Assembly: GCA_036873755.1 (NCBI GenBank)
Contig: JAVTVY010037187.1
Location: forward strand, 62,001-126,000
Direction: 5' to 3'
Origin: Hanleya hanleyi
Taxonomy: Eukaryota > Mollusca > Polyplacophora > Lepidopleurida > Hanleyidae
Length of the DNA: 64,000 nt
Of this stretch, positions 47,481-58,264 are shown piece by piece. Within the stretch, counting starts at the first letter, position 1. Each line of letters starts with the position of its first letter. The notes below the pieces were generated by a model. The model saw only the letters and a program-made list of their open reading frames with translations. It had not been told where the DNA came from and did no database searches. The position numbers and the translations under genes are program-made.

Positions 47481-47639
47481 TTACACAGAATAGCACACAC
47501 ATACTGGCTAAGATGTGGAGATTGTGTGGGACAGGCTATCTGGAATCAGGTGAGAGATGTATAGGACATCTAATGTGGAGATTATGTATGCATTTAGTAA
47601 CTTTCACATAGTCGTTGAAAGAGCAATTACCGGTACCCA

Positions 47640-48790
47640 CTATCCCCATACCAGGTTAAGGACCCAATAAAATCAATTTTCCCACATGTAGGGATATAGT
47701 AAGCAACCCTTTCCGACCCTACGTGTGGGCCACTCCACCCCGCACCTTCATTATTAATACCCCCCAAATTATCCGCATTTAGAGATATTGCAGGATACCC
47801 TTTCACACTATTGCTCCATAACCACCGCATATGTGGAGATATTATGGGGCACTCCACCCAGCACGTTTCTTTTTAGTGCCACACAAATTCCCCACATATA
47901 AGGATATTGTAGGTTGCTCTTTCAAACCCAGAAATGTATCGCTCATAATCGCTCCACATGCGGGGATATTGTAGGGCACCCCACTACACACCTTCCTTAT
48001 TACTGCTCAAAAATGCCCCACATTTAGGGATATTGTAGGAAACCTTTTCGCATTCAGAAATTCATTGCTCCATAACCACCCCATTGTGGGGCATTCCACC
48101 CCGCACCTTCATTATTAATACCTCCAAAATTCTCCGCATTTAGAGATATCGCCACATTTAGGGATATTGCAAGTTGTCCTTTCTCACTCAGAAATGTATT
48201 GCTTCACAACAACTCCACATATGGAGATATTGTGGGGCACTCTATCCCGCACCTTCCTTATTACTGTACAAATTACCCACATGTAGGAATATTGTAGGAC
48301 ACATTTTCGTCCTCAGAAATGTATTGCTGCATAGCAATTCCACATGTGTAGATATTGTGGGGTACACCATCTCGCACCTTCCTTTTTACTGCCTCACAAA
48401 TCCCCCATAGTTTAGGGATATTGTAGCTTATCTTTTCACATTCAGAAATGTATTGCTCCATACCACTCCACATAAGGGCATATTGTGGGGCACTCCACCA
48501 AACACCTCCTTCATTAATGCCCCCCAAATTCTCCGCATATGGAGATATTGTAGGATACCCTTTCACACTCAGCAATGTATCGCTCCATTACCATCGCATA
48601 TGTGGAGATATTGTGGGCCACACCACCCAGCACCTTCCTTTTTACTGCCACACAAATTCCCCAGATGTACGTATATTATAAGATAATCTTTCACACTCAG
48701 ACATGTATTGCCCCATAACCACCCTACATGTGGGCATATTTTGGGGCACTGCACCCCGTAGCGTTCTTATTACCTCCCCACGAATTCCCC
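47640..48790 (+). repeat. Degenerate ~125-bp satellite, about 9 units
   Basis: The anchor GCACCTTCCTTATTACTGC-like block recurs near 47740, 47860, 47980, 48100, 48247, 48373, 48502, 48629 and 48756. Within each unit, CCACATGTGGGGATATTGTAGG-like sequence occurs twice, so the ancestral unit may have been ~60 bp. Frames on both strands are by-products. Confidence 0.85.
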
Positions 48791-49070
48791 ACATGCGTTG
48801 GAGTAAATATGGCTCTTCTACGCAGCTTTTTGTTCAGGCAAACTTGATTACAGATGAGTGTAGATTTACGCTAAACTTGAAGAAAAAATAAATATTAAAT
48901 GAATGTTGTGTAAGTATGGGCGTTTGCATGATCGGTTCAAGTCCAATTAATCAGTCTTAAAGCACTAATACGCCGGATAAGTGATGGTTTCGTAAAGCTG
49001 AACTACGTGTGAGATCCGCTCTCGCTTTCATTAATATTACATAGGGAAGGATAGGTCACACCCTTATTAA

Positions 49071-49905
49071 AAAGGAGTACTTGCCGTATTTTATATAGGT
49101 TTCTATTACAACGGTTAGACTCTTAAAGAAATATAACCAACTATTTTACTGTCGTTGAGGGCGATCATCTATTATTTTTATTACAATTTGTGAAGCTATG
49201 TTTCCGCTTTGAAGTCGACGTGGGCGCCGCCATGTTGCCTGTAGGATGACGTGGTTGATGACGTCATTATTCAGGACGACGTCACGGCTAACGCTTGATC
49301 CAGGGACTTTTCAACTACGGACATTTGAATTACTCTGGATCCGAGCTTTAATTCTAGGAAAAAACTGGCGCGGCAAATCCCACGGGGGTAATTCCTAAAA
49401 GGAAGTTGTTGGTTATCTCCGCCAACTGAAGAATTTTCTTCCCCAAGTTTTTCAACTGAGACTTGCTCGATTCAATTTGGACAAAATTTGATGCTGAACG
49501 ATAAACTAAAAGGTCGTCCTCTGCAATTGTCCACTGATTTGAGTTGAACGACGATGCTTCTAAGTTTGTAAACATTTTCATGATTACACTTGAACTACTG
49601 AAATCAACTAGAACATCCGTGAACTTACTGGGTTCCTTCTCGTGTGAATTATCGGCATGACCAACACGATCAACCTTAAATCTCCATGACGTTGTGACGT
49701 TTTTAGATGAGTATACATCCACTTCCGCTCATCTAAAAACGTCACACAGTGATGCAATGGCGGCGCCCAGTGCACGCCGTGGCGAGCAACAAAATATTCA
49801 ATATTTCTTTATTTCGCATTCTATCAACATAAGTTTTATATAATAAGGTTTTGAATACGATTGTTGATAAATATAGTCACACTCAAATATAAGGTAAGTA
49901 CTCCT
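49071..49905 (-). mobile_element. TTAA-flanked element, copy A (835 bp)
   Basis: Flanked by TTAA (49067-49070 and 49906-49909), with inverted ends AGGAGTACTTGCC and GGTAAGTACTCCT. It is the inverted counterpart of copy B (50773-51608) and almost the same length. The interior has a perfect 17-bp hairpin (49695-49744), TGACGTCA at 49259-49266, and an open frame on the minus strand (49354-49722). TTAA duplications occur in piggyBac and Kolobok elements; the AGG terminus is not typical piggyBac. No transposase is recognised. Confidence 0.85.
49354..49722 (-). CDS. 122-codon open frame carried by the TTAA element (no ATG start)
   Basis: Unknown protein. The frame opens just after an in-frame TGA upstream and has GTG, not ATG, at its first usable position; the first in-frame ATG is about 46 codons in. 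It ends at a TAG shortly before the inner part of the element. No domain, signal peptide or membrane segment is recognised; the C-terminal part reads LLGITPVGFAAPVFS. The same frame in copy B keeps its length with no indel but has one nonsense change (CAG to TAG). By eye the two copies differ at about 20 of 366 bases, roughly half of them synonymous, which is more than expected for neutral drift. It may be a captured exon or an accessory peptide of the element. Confidence 0.35.
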   Translation of the reverse strand: MDVYSSKNVTTSWRFKVDRVGHADNSHEKEPSKFTDVLVDFSSSSVIMKMFTNLEASSFNSNQWTIAEDDLLVYRSASNFVQIESSKSQLKNLGKKILQLAEITNNFLLGITPVGFAAPVFS

Positions 49906-49909
49906 TTAA

Positions 49910-50361
49910 GAAATCAAAATAGGTACAAATATCAGGTTCGAAGTGTTATCTGTTAAATAAATAAACAAATTGCTTATGGATAACAACTTCTAGTTTATTC
50001 AGGACGACGTTATCTGTTTACTGATTTAAATAATTGTGCGACGTACCCTCCCGTCCCCCTCTCGAATCAACCACCTCTTTTCAACAGACAGTATCTGACC
50101 CGCTCATTTCAATTAAGCACGTATTCCCATCGTCCTGGCACATTTCCAACCTCTCTTCAATCTACTACGGGTCGCCAGTGATTCGACTCTAGTTTTGCCA
50201 CAGAATGTTCGCCTCCATTTAGGTATCGTAGTGGGTCGTGCTTATGTAGTATCTCTTCAATCGGATAATTAATATTATTGCAGCATTATCACGCTAAACA
50301 GGTCTAGCCATTCTCGCTCCGCTGCCTCCGGCTGATTGACCATCGGGACCTACATGTGTGT
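49910..50361. other. No recognisable gene
   Basis: Spacer between TTAA element copy A and the GC-rich fold-back; nothing identified. Confidence 0.45.
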
Positions 50362-52830
50362 AGGCCCCTATGTACAAATGTATGGTGTTCTATTTGGGCC
50401 AAGTTTGCGTCGCGTGGCGACTTTTAGAAACTCGCCACTCGCCACGCGCCGTGGACCTCTCCGGCGCGCGGCGACTGGCGACTTTTTGCTATCTCTTAAC
50501 CTGCAAAAACTCGCCAGTCGCCACCCGCCGTAAAACACGGCGAGTTTCGCTCTATCTTTTAACCTGGAAAAACTCGCCGCGCGCCACTCGCCGGATGAAC
50601 CACGGCGCACGGCGACTGGCGACTTTTGACTGTAGTGAAACTCGCCACTCGCCACACGCCGTGGACCTCTCCGGCGCGCCGCGACTGGCGACTTTCTGCT
50701 ATCTCTTAACCTGCAAAAACTCGCCAGTCGCCACCCGCCGTAAAACACGGCGAGTTTCGCTCTATCTCTTAAAGGAGTACTTACCTTATTTTTGAGTGTG
50801 ATTCTATTTATCAACAATCGTATTCAAAACCTTATTATATAAAACTGATGTTGATAGAATGCGAAATAAAAGAAAATTATTGAATATTTTGTTGTTCGCC
50901 ACGGCGTGCACTGGGCGCCGCCATTGCACCACTGTGTGACGTTTTTAGATGAGCGGAAGGGGATGTATACTCATCTAAAAACGTCACAACGTCATGGAGA
51001 TTTAAGGTTGATCGTGTTGGTCATGCCGATAATTCACACGAGAAGGAACCCAGTAAGTTCACGGATGTTCTAGTTCATTTCAGTAGTTCAAGTGTAATCA
51101 TAACAATGTTTACGAACTTAGAAGCATCGTCGTTCAACTCAAATCACTGGACAATTGCAGAAGACGCTCTTTTAGTTTATCGCTCAGCTTCAAATTTTGT
51201 CCGAATTGAATCGAGCAAGTCTTAGTTGAAAAACTTGGGGAAGAAAATTCTCCAGTTGGCCGAGATGACCAACAATTTCCTTTTAGGAATTACCCCCGTA
51301 GGATTTGCCGTGCCAGTATTTTCCTAGCATTAAAACTCGGACCCAGAGTAATTCAAATGTCCGTAGTTGAAAAGTCCCTGGATCAAGCGTTAGCCGTGAC
51401 GTCGTCCTGAATACTGACGTCATCAGCCACGTCATCCTACAGGCAACATGGCAGCGCCCACGTCGACCGCAAAGCGGAAACATGGTTTCACAAATTGTAA
51501 TAAAAATAATAGGTTATCGCCCTCAACGACAGTAAAATAGTTGGTTATATTTCTTTAAGAGTCTAACCGTTGTAATAGGAACCTATATAAAATACGGTAA
51601 GTACTCCTTTAACCTGGAAAAACTCGCCGCGCGCCACTCGCCGGATGAACCACGGCGCGCGGCGACTGGCGACTTTTGACTTCTGGAATTCTCAGGACTT
51701 TTTCTCAAGTGCGCATGCCCGAGGAGCATCAATTATCGGAATATTTTGTTCGAAACATGCTGTCATTTAATTTAATTTTAAATCTCTTCCTCGTGCATAA
51801 AAATCCATAATTTCTAATGAATGAACTCTCCAGCTACATCTGATGCTATGTGACTAATTTTGAAGATGTAAGCTATCTGTAATAATTAATATAGTTGTTT
51901 TTTGAAACAAGTTCTTTTTAATGCAATACGCATATCGGGCAATCTAATTTTGTCAAATGTGCAGATATTGTTTTATTAAAATACTCGTTATCCGTTTCTG
52001 TGCAGAACTTGCATACTCTCGTTATTATCTGCTGGTATATTTTAAAAAGTTAACACCAAGACAACATTTTCAATCGTTTTTTTAGTCTTTTTTTATATAA
52101 GTGCCTATATATATTTATAAAACAGCATATCGTTTTCAATTCAGAATGAATCGCTTTGAAATTGTTCCTTATTTAAGATACAATAAAGCACTCGACGCGG
52201 GAATTTTGTTTTACAAGATAAAAGCAACGTCAACTAATATGCTGTATGAAATATTAAGAAAGCGATTAGAGCGTCATCGTCATATTGATTAAAAAAGTAA
52301 GAAAAAATGCTAACATTTCCTCTGGATGATTGAATTTCTCTCTTCGTAAGTTTTATGTGAAAAACGGGCGATATCTTTGTATAAGAGATCCGTTATTGCT
52401 GTTTTAATCCATAGAGCGGCTCTTTGTTGGGTTGATATTTCCTGTATCACAAACCCTACAAACTATCAAGACCCTATTTTTAAAGATGAAAAGACGTATT
52501 TCTTTCAACAGTTTCCATATCTCTTTTACTTCCTCAAATTCTATGAGATCGCGACTGTGATTTATGATATTGGAACTGCATAATTGATGCTCCTCGGGCA
52601 TGCGCACTTGAGAAAAGTCCTGAGAATTCTAGAAGTCAAAAGTCGCCAGTCGCCGCGCGCCGTGGTTTGTCCGGCGAGTGGCGCGCGGCGAGTTTTTCCA
52701 GGTTAAGAGATAGAGCGAAACTCGCCGTGTTTTACGGCGGGTGGCGACTGGCGAGTTTTTGCAGGTTAAGAGATACGCGACGCAACGCGACGCAAACTTG
52801 GCCCAAATAGAACACCATACAAATGGGCCT
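50362..52830. mobile_element. GC-rich fold-back element, interrupted by TTAA element copy B
   Basis: Left end (from AGGCCC at 50362; GTATGGTGTTCTATTTGGGC, CCAAGTTTGCGTCGCG) is inverted at the right end (52780-52830). Arms consist of ACTCGCCACTCGCC and GGCGACTGGCGAC units alternating with TAACCTGCAAAAACTCGCC. The inner arm edges also match, inverted (GAATTCTCAGGACTTTTTCT, AAGTGCGCATGCCCGAGGAG at 51690 versus 52583-52625). The left arm carries an extra ~210-bp tandem copy (50428-50637 and 50638 onward) plus the 836-bp copy B. The interior (51740-52575) is AT-rich with frames below 70 codons. Long frames in the arms are repeat by-products. Confidence 0.8.
50773..51608 (+). mobile_element. TTAA-flanked element, copy B (836 bp), nested
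   Basis: TTAA at 50769-50772 and 51609-51612, with ends AGGAGTACTTACC and GGTAAGTACTCCT. The host repeat reads across the insertion: TCTATCTCTTAA before it and TTAACCTGGAAAAACTCG after it reproduce the uninterrupted unit at about 50545-50570. It holds the same hairpin (50938-50987) and the same frame on the plus strand, broken by one TAG. Confidence 0.9.
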
Positions 52831-52972
52831 GTATTGGTAATGCCTTGCCAGTTGCAGGTCGTCTTCGGGTCAACTCAGAGAATTTGATCAAAACCGCTTT
52901 CCAGAAACAGAAGACTTGGGCTTATAACAAAGTAAGATTATCGCTCGGTAAAGTGGAGGCGACCAATTTATC

Positions 52973-53685
52973 TATTTATTATTTATTTATTCAAATCAAT
53001 CTCAACAGGTCCAGGGGACCCAATAACTGAGACGATAAAAATAGGCATATAAAACAACTACTATATACATGAATAACAGTGGGTGGCATCTTTAAGACTA
53101 ACTAAATTTGTACTATATACATGATGTAGACAAACTATGATTAAATGATAAATGTTAACTAAAATGTAAATGAAAACCATCTGATTGGATTATTTAAGAA
53201 AAGCGTCAGCAGATGATAAATAACGTGATTTAAGAAAACAGGATAGTTTTACATTGCCTCTTAAAAGACGATAAAGGTGTGAAAATATTAAGATCATATC
53301 TTTGTTGTAAATGGTTAAAACAGGTCTGAACCCGGACGCATATACTATTACTGCGAATATTGATTCAGCTCATAGGCGGATAAACTAATTTAACTTGTCT
53401 TGACAGTCTTATTGGGGCATGATAAAATATTTGTTGTGTTAAATAAGAACAGTTAAAATCAGAGTTAACAATCTTATTCAAAAAGACCAAGTCGCAATAT
53501 TTCTGCCGACTTTCTAATGTTCGCAAGCGGAACTCTTTACAGAGAGAGGCATAGAGTACTTTGTCATCGCTTCTGAAAGACTTAAAACAATGTCGAAGTC
53601 TAAGTCTCGCTATGCGGCAGTAAATAACTTGCTCCTCAAAATGTCGCAATAATGGCTGTTCAGAAAAAAAACGCTTCGTCCCTTA
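52973..53685 (-). pseudogene. 5'-truncated LINE: C-terminal RT region and 3' UTR
   Basis: On the minus strand a 94-codon frame (53365-53649) has the composition and motif order of the C-terminal end of non-LTR reverse transcriptase ORFs (for example LESRQKYCDLVFLNKIVN). A stop follows, then out-of-frame residues that look like the rest of the C-terminus (near 53200-53340). A 3' UTR follows with a tail of AATAAATAAATAATAAATAG (reading toward 52973). The RT catalytic part and endonuclease are missing, so it is a dead-on-arrival copy. CR1/Jockey-type placement is likely but not shown. Confidence 0.7.
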
Positions 53686-53689
53686 CATT

Positions 53690-54164
53690 GAGTCAATGGG
53701 TTAACGCCGTTGATTCAAAGTGGCGTCATCAATCGACCGAATCAATGATACAGCTGCACAATATAAAACAGCGCACTTTGGTACGATGAACCGCTGAATC
53801 ATTGTCCTAATGTTTTCTTTACTTTGCAAAAAGGTGAGTTTATCCTGGCAGATGTTTGTCTGCAGCTACGGCACCGCCGTTAGACTCTGGTCATTAAACC
53901 CATTCTGGGCAAACGTGTCTATTGTGCTTCCAATAAGATACTGGAGAATTAAATTACGACGCATATAAGGGAAGTGGGAAGAAGTGCCGACATACTGACA
54001 GAGCCACATGACTTCACAGTATAGTCTTCTGGTTAGCCTATTCTAAAGCACATACCAAGAATCTAACGATTCGTGATATGTTTTGTACCTCCATTACGCT
54101 TTTAGTGTACCTGTTCTTGTGGCAACTTGGATGACATGACCACACGGCCCCTAGCACCGGCATA
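53690..54164. other. No recognisable gene
   Basis: Spacer between the LINE fragment and the RT retroelement copy; nothing identified. Confidence 0.4.
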
Positions 54165-54438
54165 ATTCGACATCGTAAACTATCCCTTTCTGGACAGTAA
54201 TATTCCAGTGGGACCTGCATATGGCGTATACATATCTCGCTTAGTAGCATTTGCTAGATCCTGTGTTAAATGTGACGATTTTAATCAACGTCACAAAACA
54301 CTGGTGCAGAAACTTGAAAAACAGGGCTATTCCACCGAGCGCCTACACTCAAAGTTTCTCAAATTTGGGGATACATATCGCATGCTGATAGCAAAATACG
54401 AACGTAGCGTGCAAGATCTATGGCGCTACGTTTCGTAA
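54165..54438 (+). pseudogene. RT retroelement C-terminal coding fragment, copy 2
   Basis: Starts abruptly at TTCGACATCGTAAACTATCC, matching the copy-1 frame from about 3608, and runs open to TAA at 54436-54438. It contains GPAYGVYISRLVAFARSC and the end LQ/DLWRYVS-type residues. Copy 1 has a stop and frameshifts in this part; this copy is uninterrupted but lacks the RT catalytic core because it is 5'-truncated. Comparison of the two copies supplies the reading frame of the family. Confidence 0.8.
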
Positions 54439-54836
54439 CTTGTGTCTAATTCCGCTTAACCCGGGGCTAGGGCCGTATGAACCCATGTACTTCAAGATCC
54501 TCATGGTACTCATATGAACAGTCACAATCAAAGCGTGACTGAGATAGATCATTCTTTAGATGACGACTTTACAACGAATATTATGGATTAAGAATACTGA
54601 TCAGCGATACGGATTTGATATTTTTGGAACATCATGATGTCTTGCCGGCATCATTGAAAACTGTTGCCGCTTCTCTCTTGCAGGAAACAAGCCTATGTTT
54701 ATGTATACTATGATTGTCTTTTTGAATTTGGTGCTAATACTGTTATATGGAATATGGAATAGGTCTTTGGATTATGGACGCGGATATTCTCTAATGGACG
54801 ACGGCTGGATTATGAATGACGGACTAGACGCTTGTA
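54439..54836 (+). mobile_element. 3' non-coding region of the RT retroelement, copy 2
   Basis: Collinear with 3873-4260, including ATTCCGCTTAACCCGGGGC at its start and GGACTAGACGCTTGTAA at its end. It is followed by two ~50-bp direct repeats (GTGACAATTCGTACACTGG and a variant, 54875-54955) that are not part of the element. Confidence 0.75.
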
Positions 54837-55038
54837 ATTAGATACAAATCTAGAGAGCTTTGATGGAAGTGCTCTGACAACTCGTATATTGGTAATTGGT
54901 GAGCTGTGTCGCTGTGACAATTCGTACACTGGAGATTGGTGAGCTTCTAAGACAGAGTAATATGTTGTGTGTTAATGTCTGACGATGCCTCATAGCGCTG
55001 ATAAATTTCTTGCTTCAGTGTAACCCGCTTGAAATATT

Positions 55039-55291
55039 CCATTAATTGTTTTTGGAATTATTAAACTCTAAGAATCGAGCCAATTTGCCTTTACCATCGA
55101 CTCACTCACTCCAGTGATAATATTATCAGAGTAGACTGCAGTGATAATATTACCCGTGCAGTCAAAGATATTATAAGGGAAGACTGCAACGATAATACTA
55201 TCAGAGCAGTAAATCTACCCTGATAATATTAGGGAATATAGGGAAATTGGCTCGATTCTAAGAGTTAAATAATTTTAAAAACAAATAATAG
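55039..55291. mobile_element. MITE with ~48-bp inverted ends
   Basis: The left end, CATTAATTGTTTTTGGAATT then ACTCTAAGAATCGAGCCAAT, is inverted at the right (ATTGGCTCGATTCTAAGAGT ... AACAAATAATAG). The interior has repeated GCAGTGATAATATTA-like units in both orientations. Confidence 0.75.
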
Positions 55292-55343
55292 AGTGTTTTA
55301 ATTGCATACACTAAATTCTAGTTATAGTTACATGATGATACGA

Positions 55344-55573
55344 GACAATGTATATGCCAAATATTGGCAACATAATTTGGTTGAGGGGGCGAAGCCCCCG
55401 AGAGTCCAATATCGTGCCAATATTTGGCATACATTGTCGAGTGTCTATCATGTGTTTTATCCATGATCGTCCGAGCCTGAGAGTGAAGCTTCGCCTCTTT
55501 TGACCGTATAAGCGAAGAGGAGGTCTGTTGGGGTGTATTTCAAATACACAATATGTGGTATTTGAAATACACC
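55344..55573. repeat. Cluster of three nested or adjacent hairpins
   Basis: Outer arms GACAATGTATATGCCAAATA (55344) and TGCCAATATTTGGCATACAT (55415) enclose a short hairpin GGGGGC-GAA-GCCCCC (55385-55399). Then GAAGCTTCGCCTC pairs with GCGAAGAGGAGG (about 55482-55523). A third hairpin has perfect 16-bp arms GGTGTATTTCAAATAC (55532-55547) and GTATTTGAAATACACC (55558-55573). Confidence 0.75.
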
Positions 55574-57058
55574 ACGGGTGACTTGTGTAGTGACAAGGAA
55601 ATGATCAAAGGATATTCGAGGAGTCTTTCGATAAGAGAATTGTATTCATTTCTCCAGATTCGCCCTTCAAACAAACCCAAATATTTCATCACTGCAATGA
55701 GTTTTGTTCACATAATAAAACAACAGAAAATTTGAATCAAATCTCTTCCCGGAGCAGTCATTCATCCTGCGTAAGACGCACTCACACCTTTCGCTGATAA
55801 AGACACCAGCTTCGGCGTGACGTTCAAAGCAGAGATATGATTGGATGCCACCGTATTTTTTAAGTTGACCCTAAAAATATGCGACGAATTGTAACAGAGG
55901 AAATTACGTCTTTGCCTGTGACGACGATAAAAAAATGATACAAACATATAGCTTACTTTGTAATACAGTGTTAATGAGTGCATCATGGTAATCTAACATT
56001 CCGAGCATGCACACAACACATACATGTATATTGAACATATGTAGGCGAACACACCATTATGAAACTGAAACAAACCTATTGCAGCGAGTTGCAGATGGTA
56101 CATCAAACTACATTCCCGCCTAGTTTTGTTAACTGTTACCGACACATTTGGCACGAAGATAAAACAGCGATAAAAATGTCGATGTCAGCTGGAATAATAG
56201 TAGTAAGATAAATTGCATTTGTGAACCACGCGAACTGACACAGATTTCTTGATTTCGCTATATAACTGATACCTGCATAGCTTTACCGAGTAATGCTTGC
56301 AATCAGGTTCATTTTTTCGGCCAGTGTTATCTATTACATCACAGGCAACCTTAGTCAGCAAACCCGGATACAGCTCTTCCCGGATCTAAGTTTTCCAGGT
56401 TGAGGGCACACAACTTTTGTTCTAGGTTGAGGGCTTATGTAATTTCCTACACACGCATCATCACGGGCTATATGGCATTAGGACCTGAACCATTTTGGAA
56501 CCGCACATTATTTGTTGCATTCTTGTATCTAGAAGTCTCAATAATACCAACGTTAGATGCTTATATTCATCAACCCACTGAATGCTTGACATAAAGCATA
56601 TATTACAATATCGTTAGGCCCCATGACCTATACAACTCGCAACAAATGAAACTCACTTCTCTGAATACACAACAAAATAGTACTCAGTGATGTACCCTTT
56701 GTCTTTCTGGATACGGAAGTGAAGTTATGGCGGGAAGAGAAGCTATTTATGTCGCACATAATTCCTGTGATTGTATTGGCTGATTTATGTACGACATAAA
56801 TGTGAATTGGTATGGAGATTAAATCGAAATTAGTATGTAGAAAACTTCTTTACATATAGAGATGAAATCTGAATTAATATGCATATAACATGATTTGATC
56901 TGCATACAAAAACATTTAATACGCATATATAAAACTGCTCTGTGATTGGCTGTGAATATATATGGACATATATTGGATTTAATATGCATATATATTCGAA
57001 TATATACGCATACATAATAGCGATTTTTGTCCACCACGGCCAACCATACACGTGTACC
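55574..57058. other. No recognisable gene
   Basis: AT-rich, with alternating ATATGCATATATA-type sequence at 56870-57020. No supported gene. Confidence 0.45.
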
Positions 57059-57425
57059 TCACTTTTTAGGGTAAAAACCCATTTAAATTTTCAGCGAGCA
57101 TGCAATCTCTGTCAACGGAAATCATCTCTGCGGATATTTCAGCGCTCACGAATTTTCGGCAATTTCATTGACCTAATTCTCGTGCATCTCGCACCGCCAT
57201 TGGCCAAAAATATAACGCGGGAGATTCAACGTTTTCACCATCCCGGCTCTCCTGTCTTATATTTTTGACCAATGGAGGTGCGAGACATGCGAGAATTGAG
57301 CCAGTGAAATTGTCGCAAATTCCGGAGTATTAAAATATTTGCTCGCTTAGATGATTTCTCGTGACAAGAGATTGCATGGCCGCTGAAAGTAGACAATTTA
57401 AATGGATTTTCATCCTAAAAATTGA
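57059..57425. mobile_element. Fold-back MITE, ~180-bp inverted arms
   Basis: Left (CACTTTTTAGGGTAAAAACC, TTTAAATTTTCAGCG, GCATGCAATCTC, ATTTCATTGACCTAATTCTC) and right (AGAATTGAGCCAGTGAAAT, GAGATTGCATGGCCGCTGA, ATTTAAATGGATTTTCATCC) are inverted copies, with a short central spacer near 57235. It has no coding capacity. Confidence 0.8.
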
Positions 57426-57686
57426 GATAAACGTGTCTTTATAGCCACACGTGGAAATTTTGGAATATACCTGAGAGCGAAACAGACAGTAAGTAGAACA
57501 GATGTTGGTTTTATGACGAGTCGAGAGGCAGTTGTATTTGTCGAAATTTGTGGATGCAACTTGGCTTGCCTTTCTATTTCTAGAGTACTGGTCCGTCGAC
57601 TGCCAGCAAATCCGGTAGATAGGAATACCTGTGACCGCTACCACGAACATAAATGAAAACAGCAGAAGAATGAGCGTTAGTTTCAT
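57330..57686 (-). CDS. Candidate small secreted Cys-rich peptide frame (3' part from a MITE)
   Basis: From the ATG at 57686 the minus strand is open for about 118 codons. Residues 1-20 form a textbook signal peptide (MKLTLILLLFSFMFVVAVTG): Lys near the start, a long Leu/Phe/Val core and a small-residue cleavage site. Five cysteines follow within the next ~65 residues, with Arg/Lys-rich stretches. From about residue 88 the frame runs into the fold-back MITE at 57059-57425. A possible splice donor, CAG|GTATAT, lies just upstream of that junction (about residue 75), so the MITE-encoded tail may never be translated. A second CAG|GTATTC occurs right after the signal peptide. The function is unknown, I recognise no family, and chance cannot be excluded. 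The frame also extends 27 codons upstream of the chosen ATG, but the signal peptide fits this start. Confidence 0.3.
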   Translation of the reverse strand: MKLTLILLLFSFMFVVAVTGIPIYRICWQSTDQYSRNRKASQVASTNFDKYNCLSTRHKTNICSTYCLFRSQVYSKISTCGYKDTFISIFRMKIHLNCLLSAAMQSLVTRNHLSEQIF

Positions 57687-57775
57687 TTTTTTTGCAAGGC
57701 TGATTCCGAAAAATGAAATAGGATAGAGGAAGGCATAAAATGAAGAACACCAGTCATGAACTTTCACACGATCCG

Positions 57776-57836
57776 TGGTGCCGTCATGGTATGACTGAAA
57801 GATTATTTAGAAAAAAACACACGTAAAACCCCACTC
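57776..57836 (+). mobile_element. SINE 3'-tail fragment
   Basis: GGTGCCGTCATGGTATGACT, then GAAAGATTATTTAG, then CGTAAAACCCCACTCACGAT, matches the tail order of the SINEs at 33680-33746 and 19677. Its body is missing. Confidence 0.65.
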
Positions 57837-57949
57837 ACGATCCGTGGTGGGAGACTTGCCCGATACAGTCAGTGAATAAAACGGAAGTTCAATTCCTGGA
57901 TGTTGGTCGGCCCACTGGGTCAGAGCGGTGTATAACGCTACATTGTATA

Positions 57950-58262
57950 CTCTCTAAAAAAACTTGAGTGAACTGTTCCACTCAAGTTTGAGTGAAATGT
58001 ACCTGTTCACTCAAACTTGAGTTACTTTTCACTCAACTTGAGTGAAAACCACTCAACTTGAGTGAAAACCACTCAAGTTCACTCAACTTGAGTGGGATCA
58101 ATTTCCACTCTTATGCCTGAGTGAATGTCACTCAAGTTAAGTGCATTTTACTCAAGTTGAGTGAAAAGTAACTCAAGTTGAGTGAAAATCTCACTCAAGT
58201 ATTAAGTGGGATCACTTTCCACTCTTACTTGAGTGAAATTTCACTCAACTTTTTTTAGAGAG
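57950..58262. mobile_element. TA-flanked TGAGTGAA MITE, complete copy (313 bp)
   Basis: Flanked by TA (57948-57949, 58263-58264). Ends are CTCTCTAAAAAAACTTGAGT and ACTTTTTTTAGAGAG. The whole element is built of CTCAAGTTGAGTGAAA units in both orientations, so most of it can fold. TA target duplication suggests a Tc1/mariner relative. A truncated copy lies at 32490. Confidence 0.9.
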
Positions 58263-58264
58263 TA

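Noticed and set aside
50368..50817. Frames of 141 and 149 codons on opposite strands
   Set aside because: They are translations of the GC-rich fold-back repeat on both strands and run into a TTAA element.
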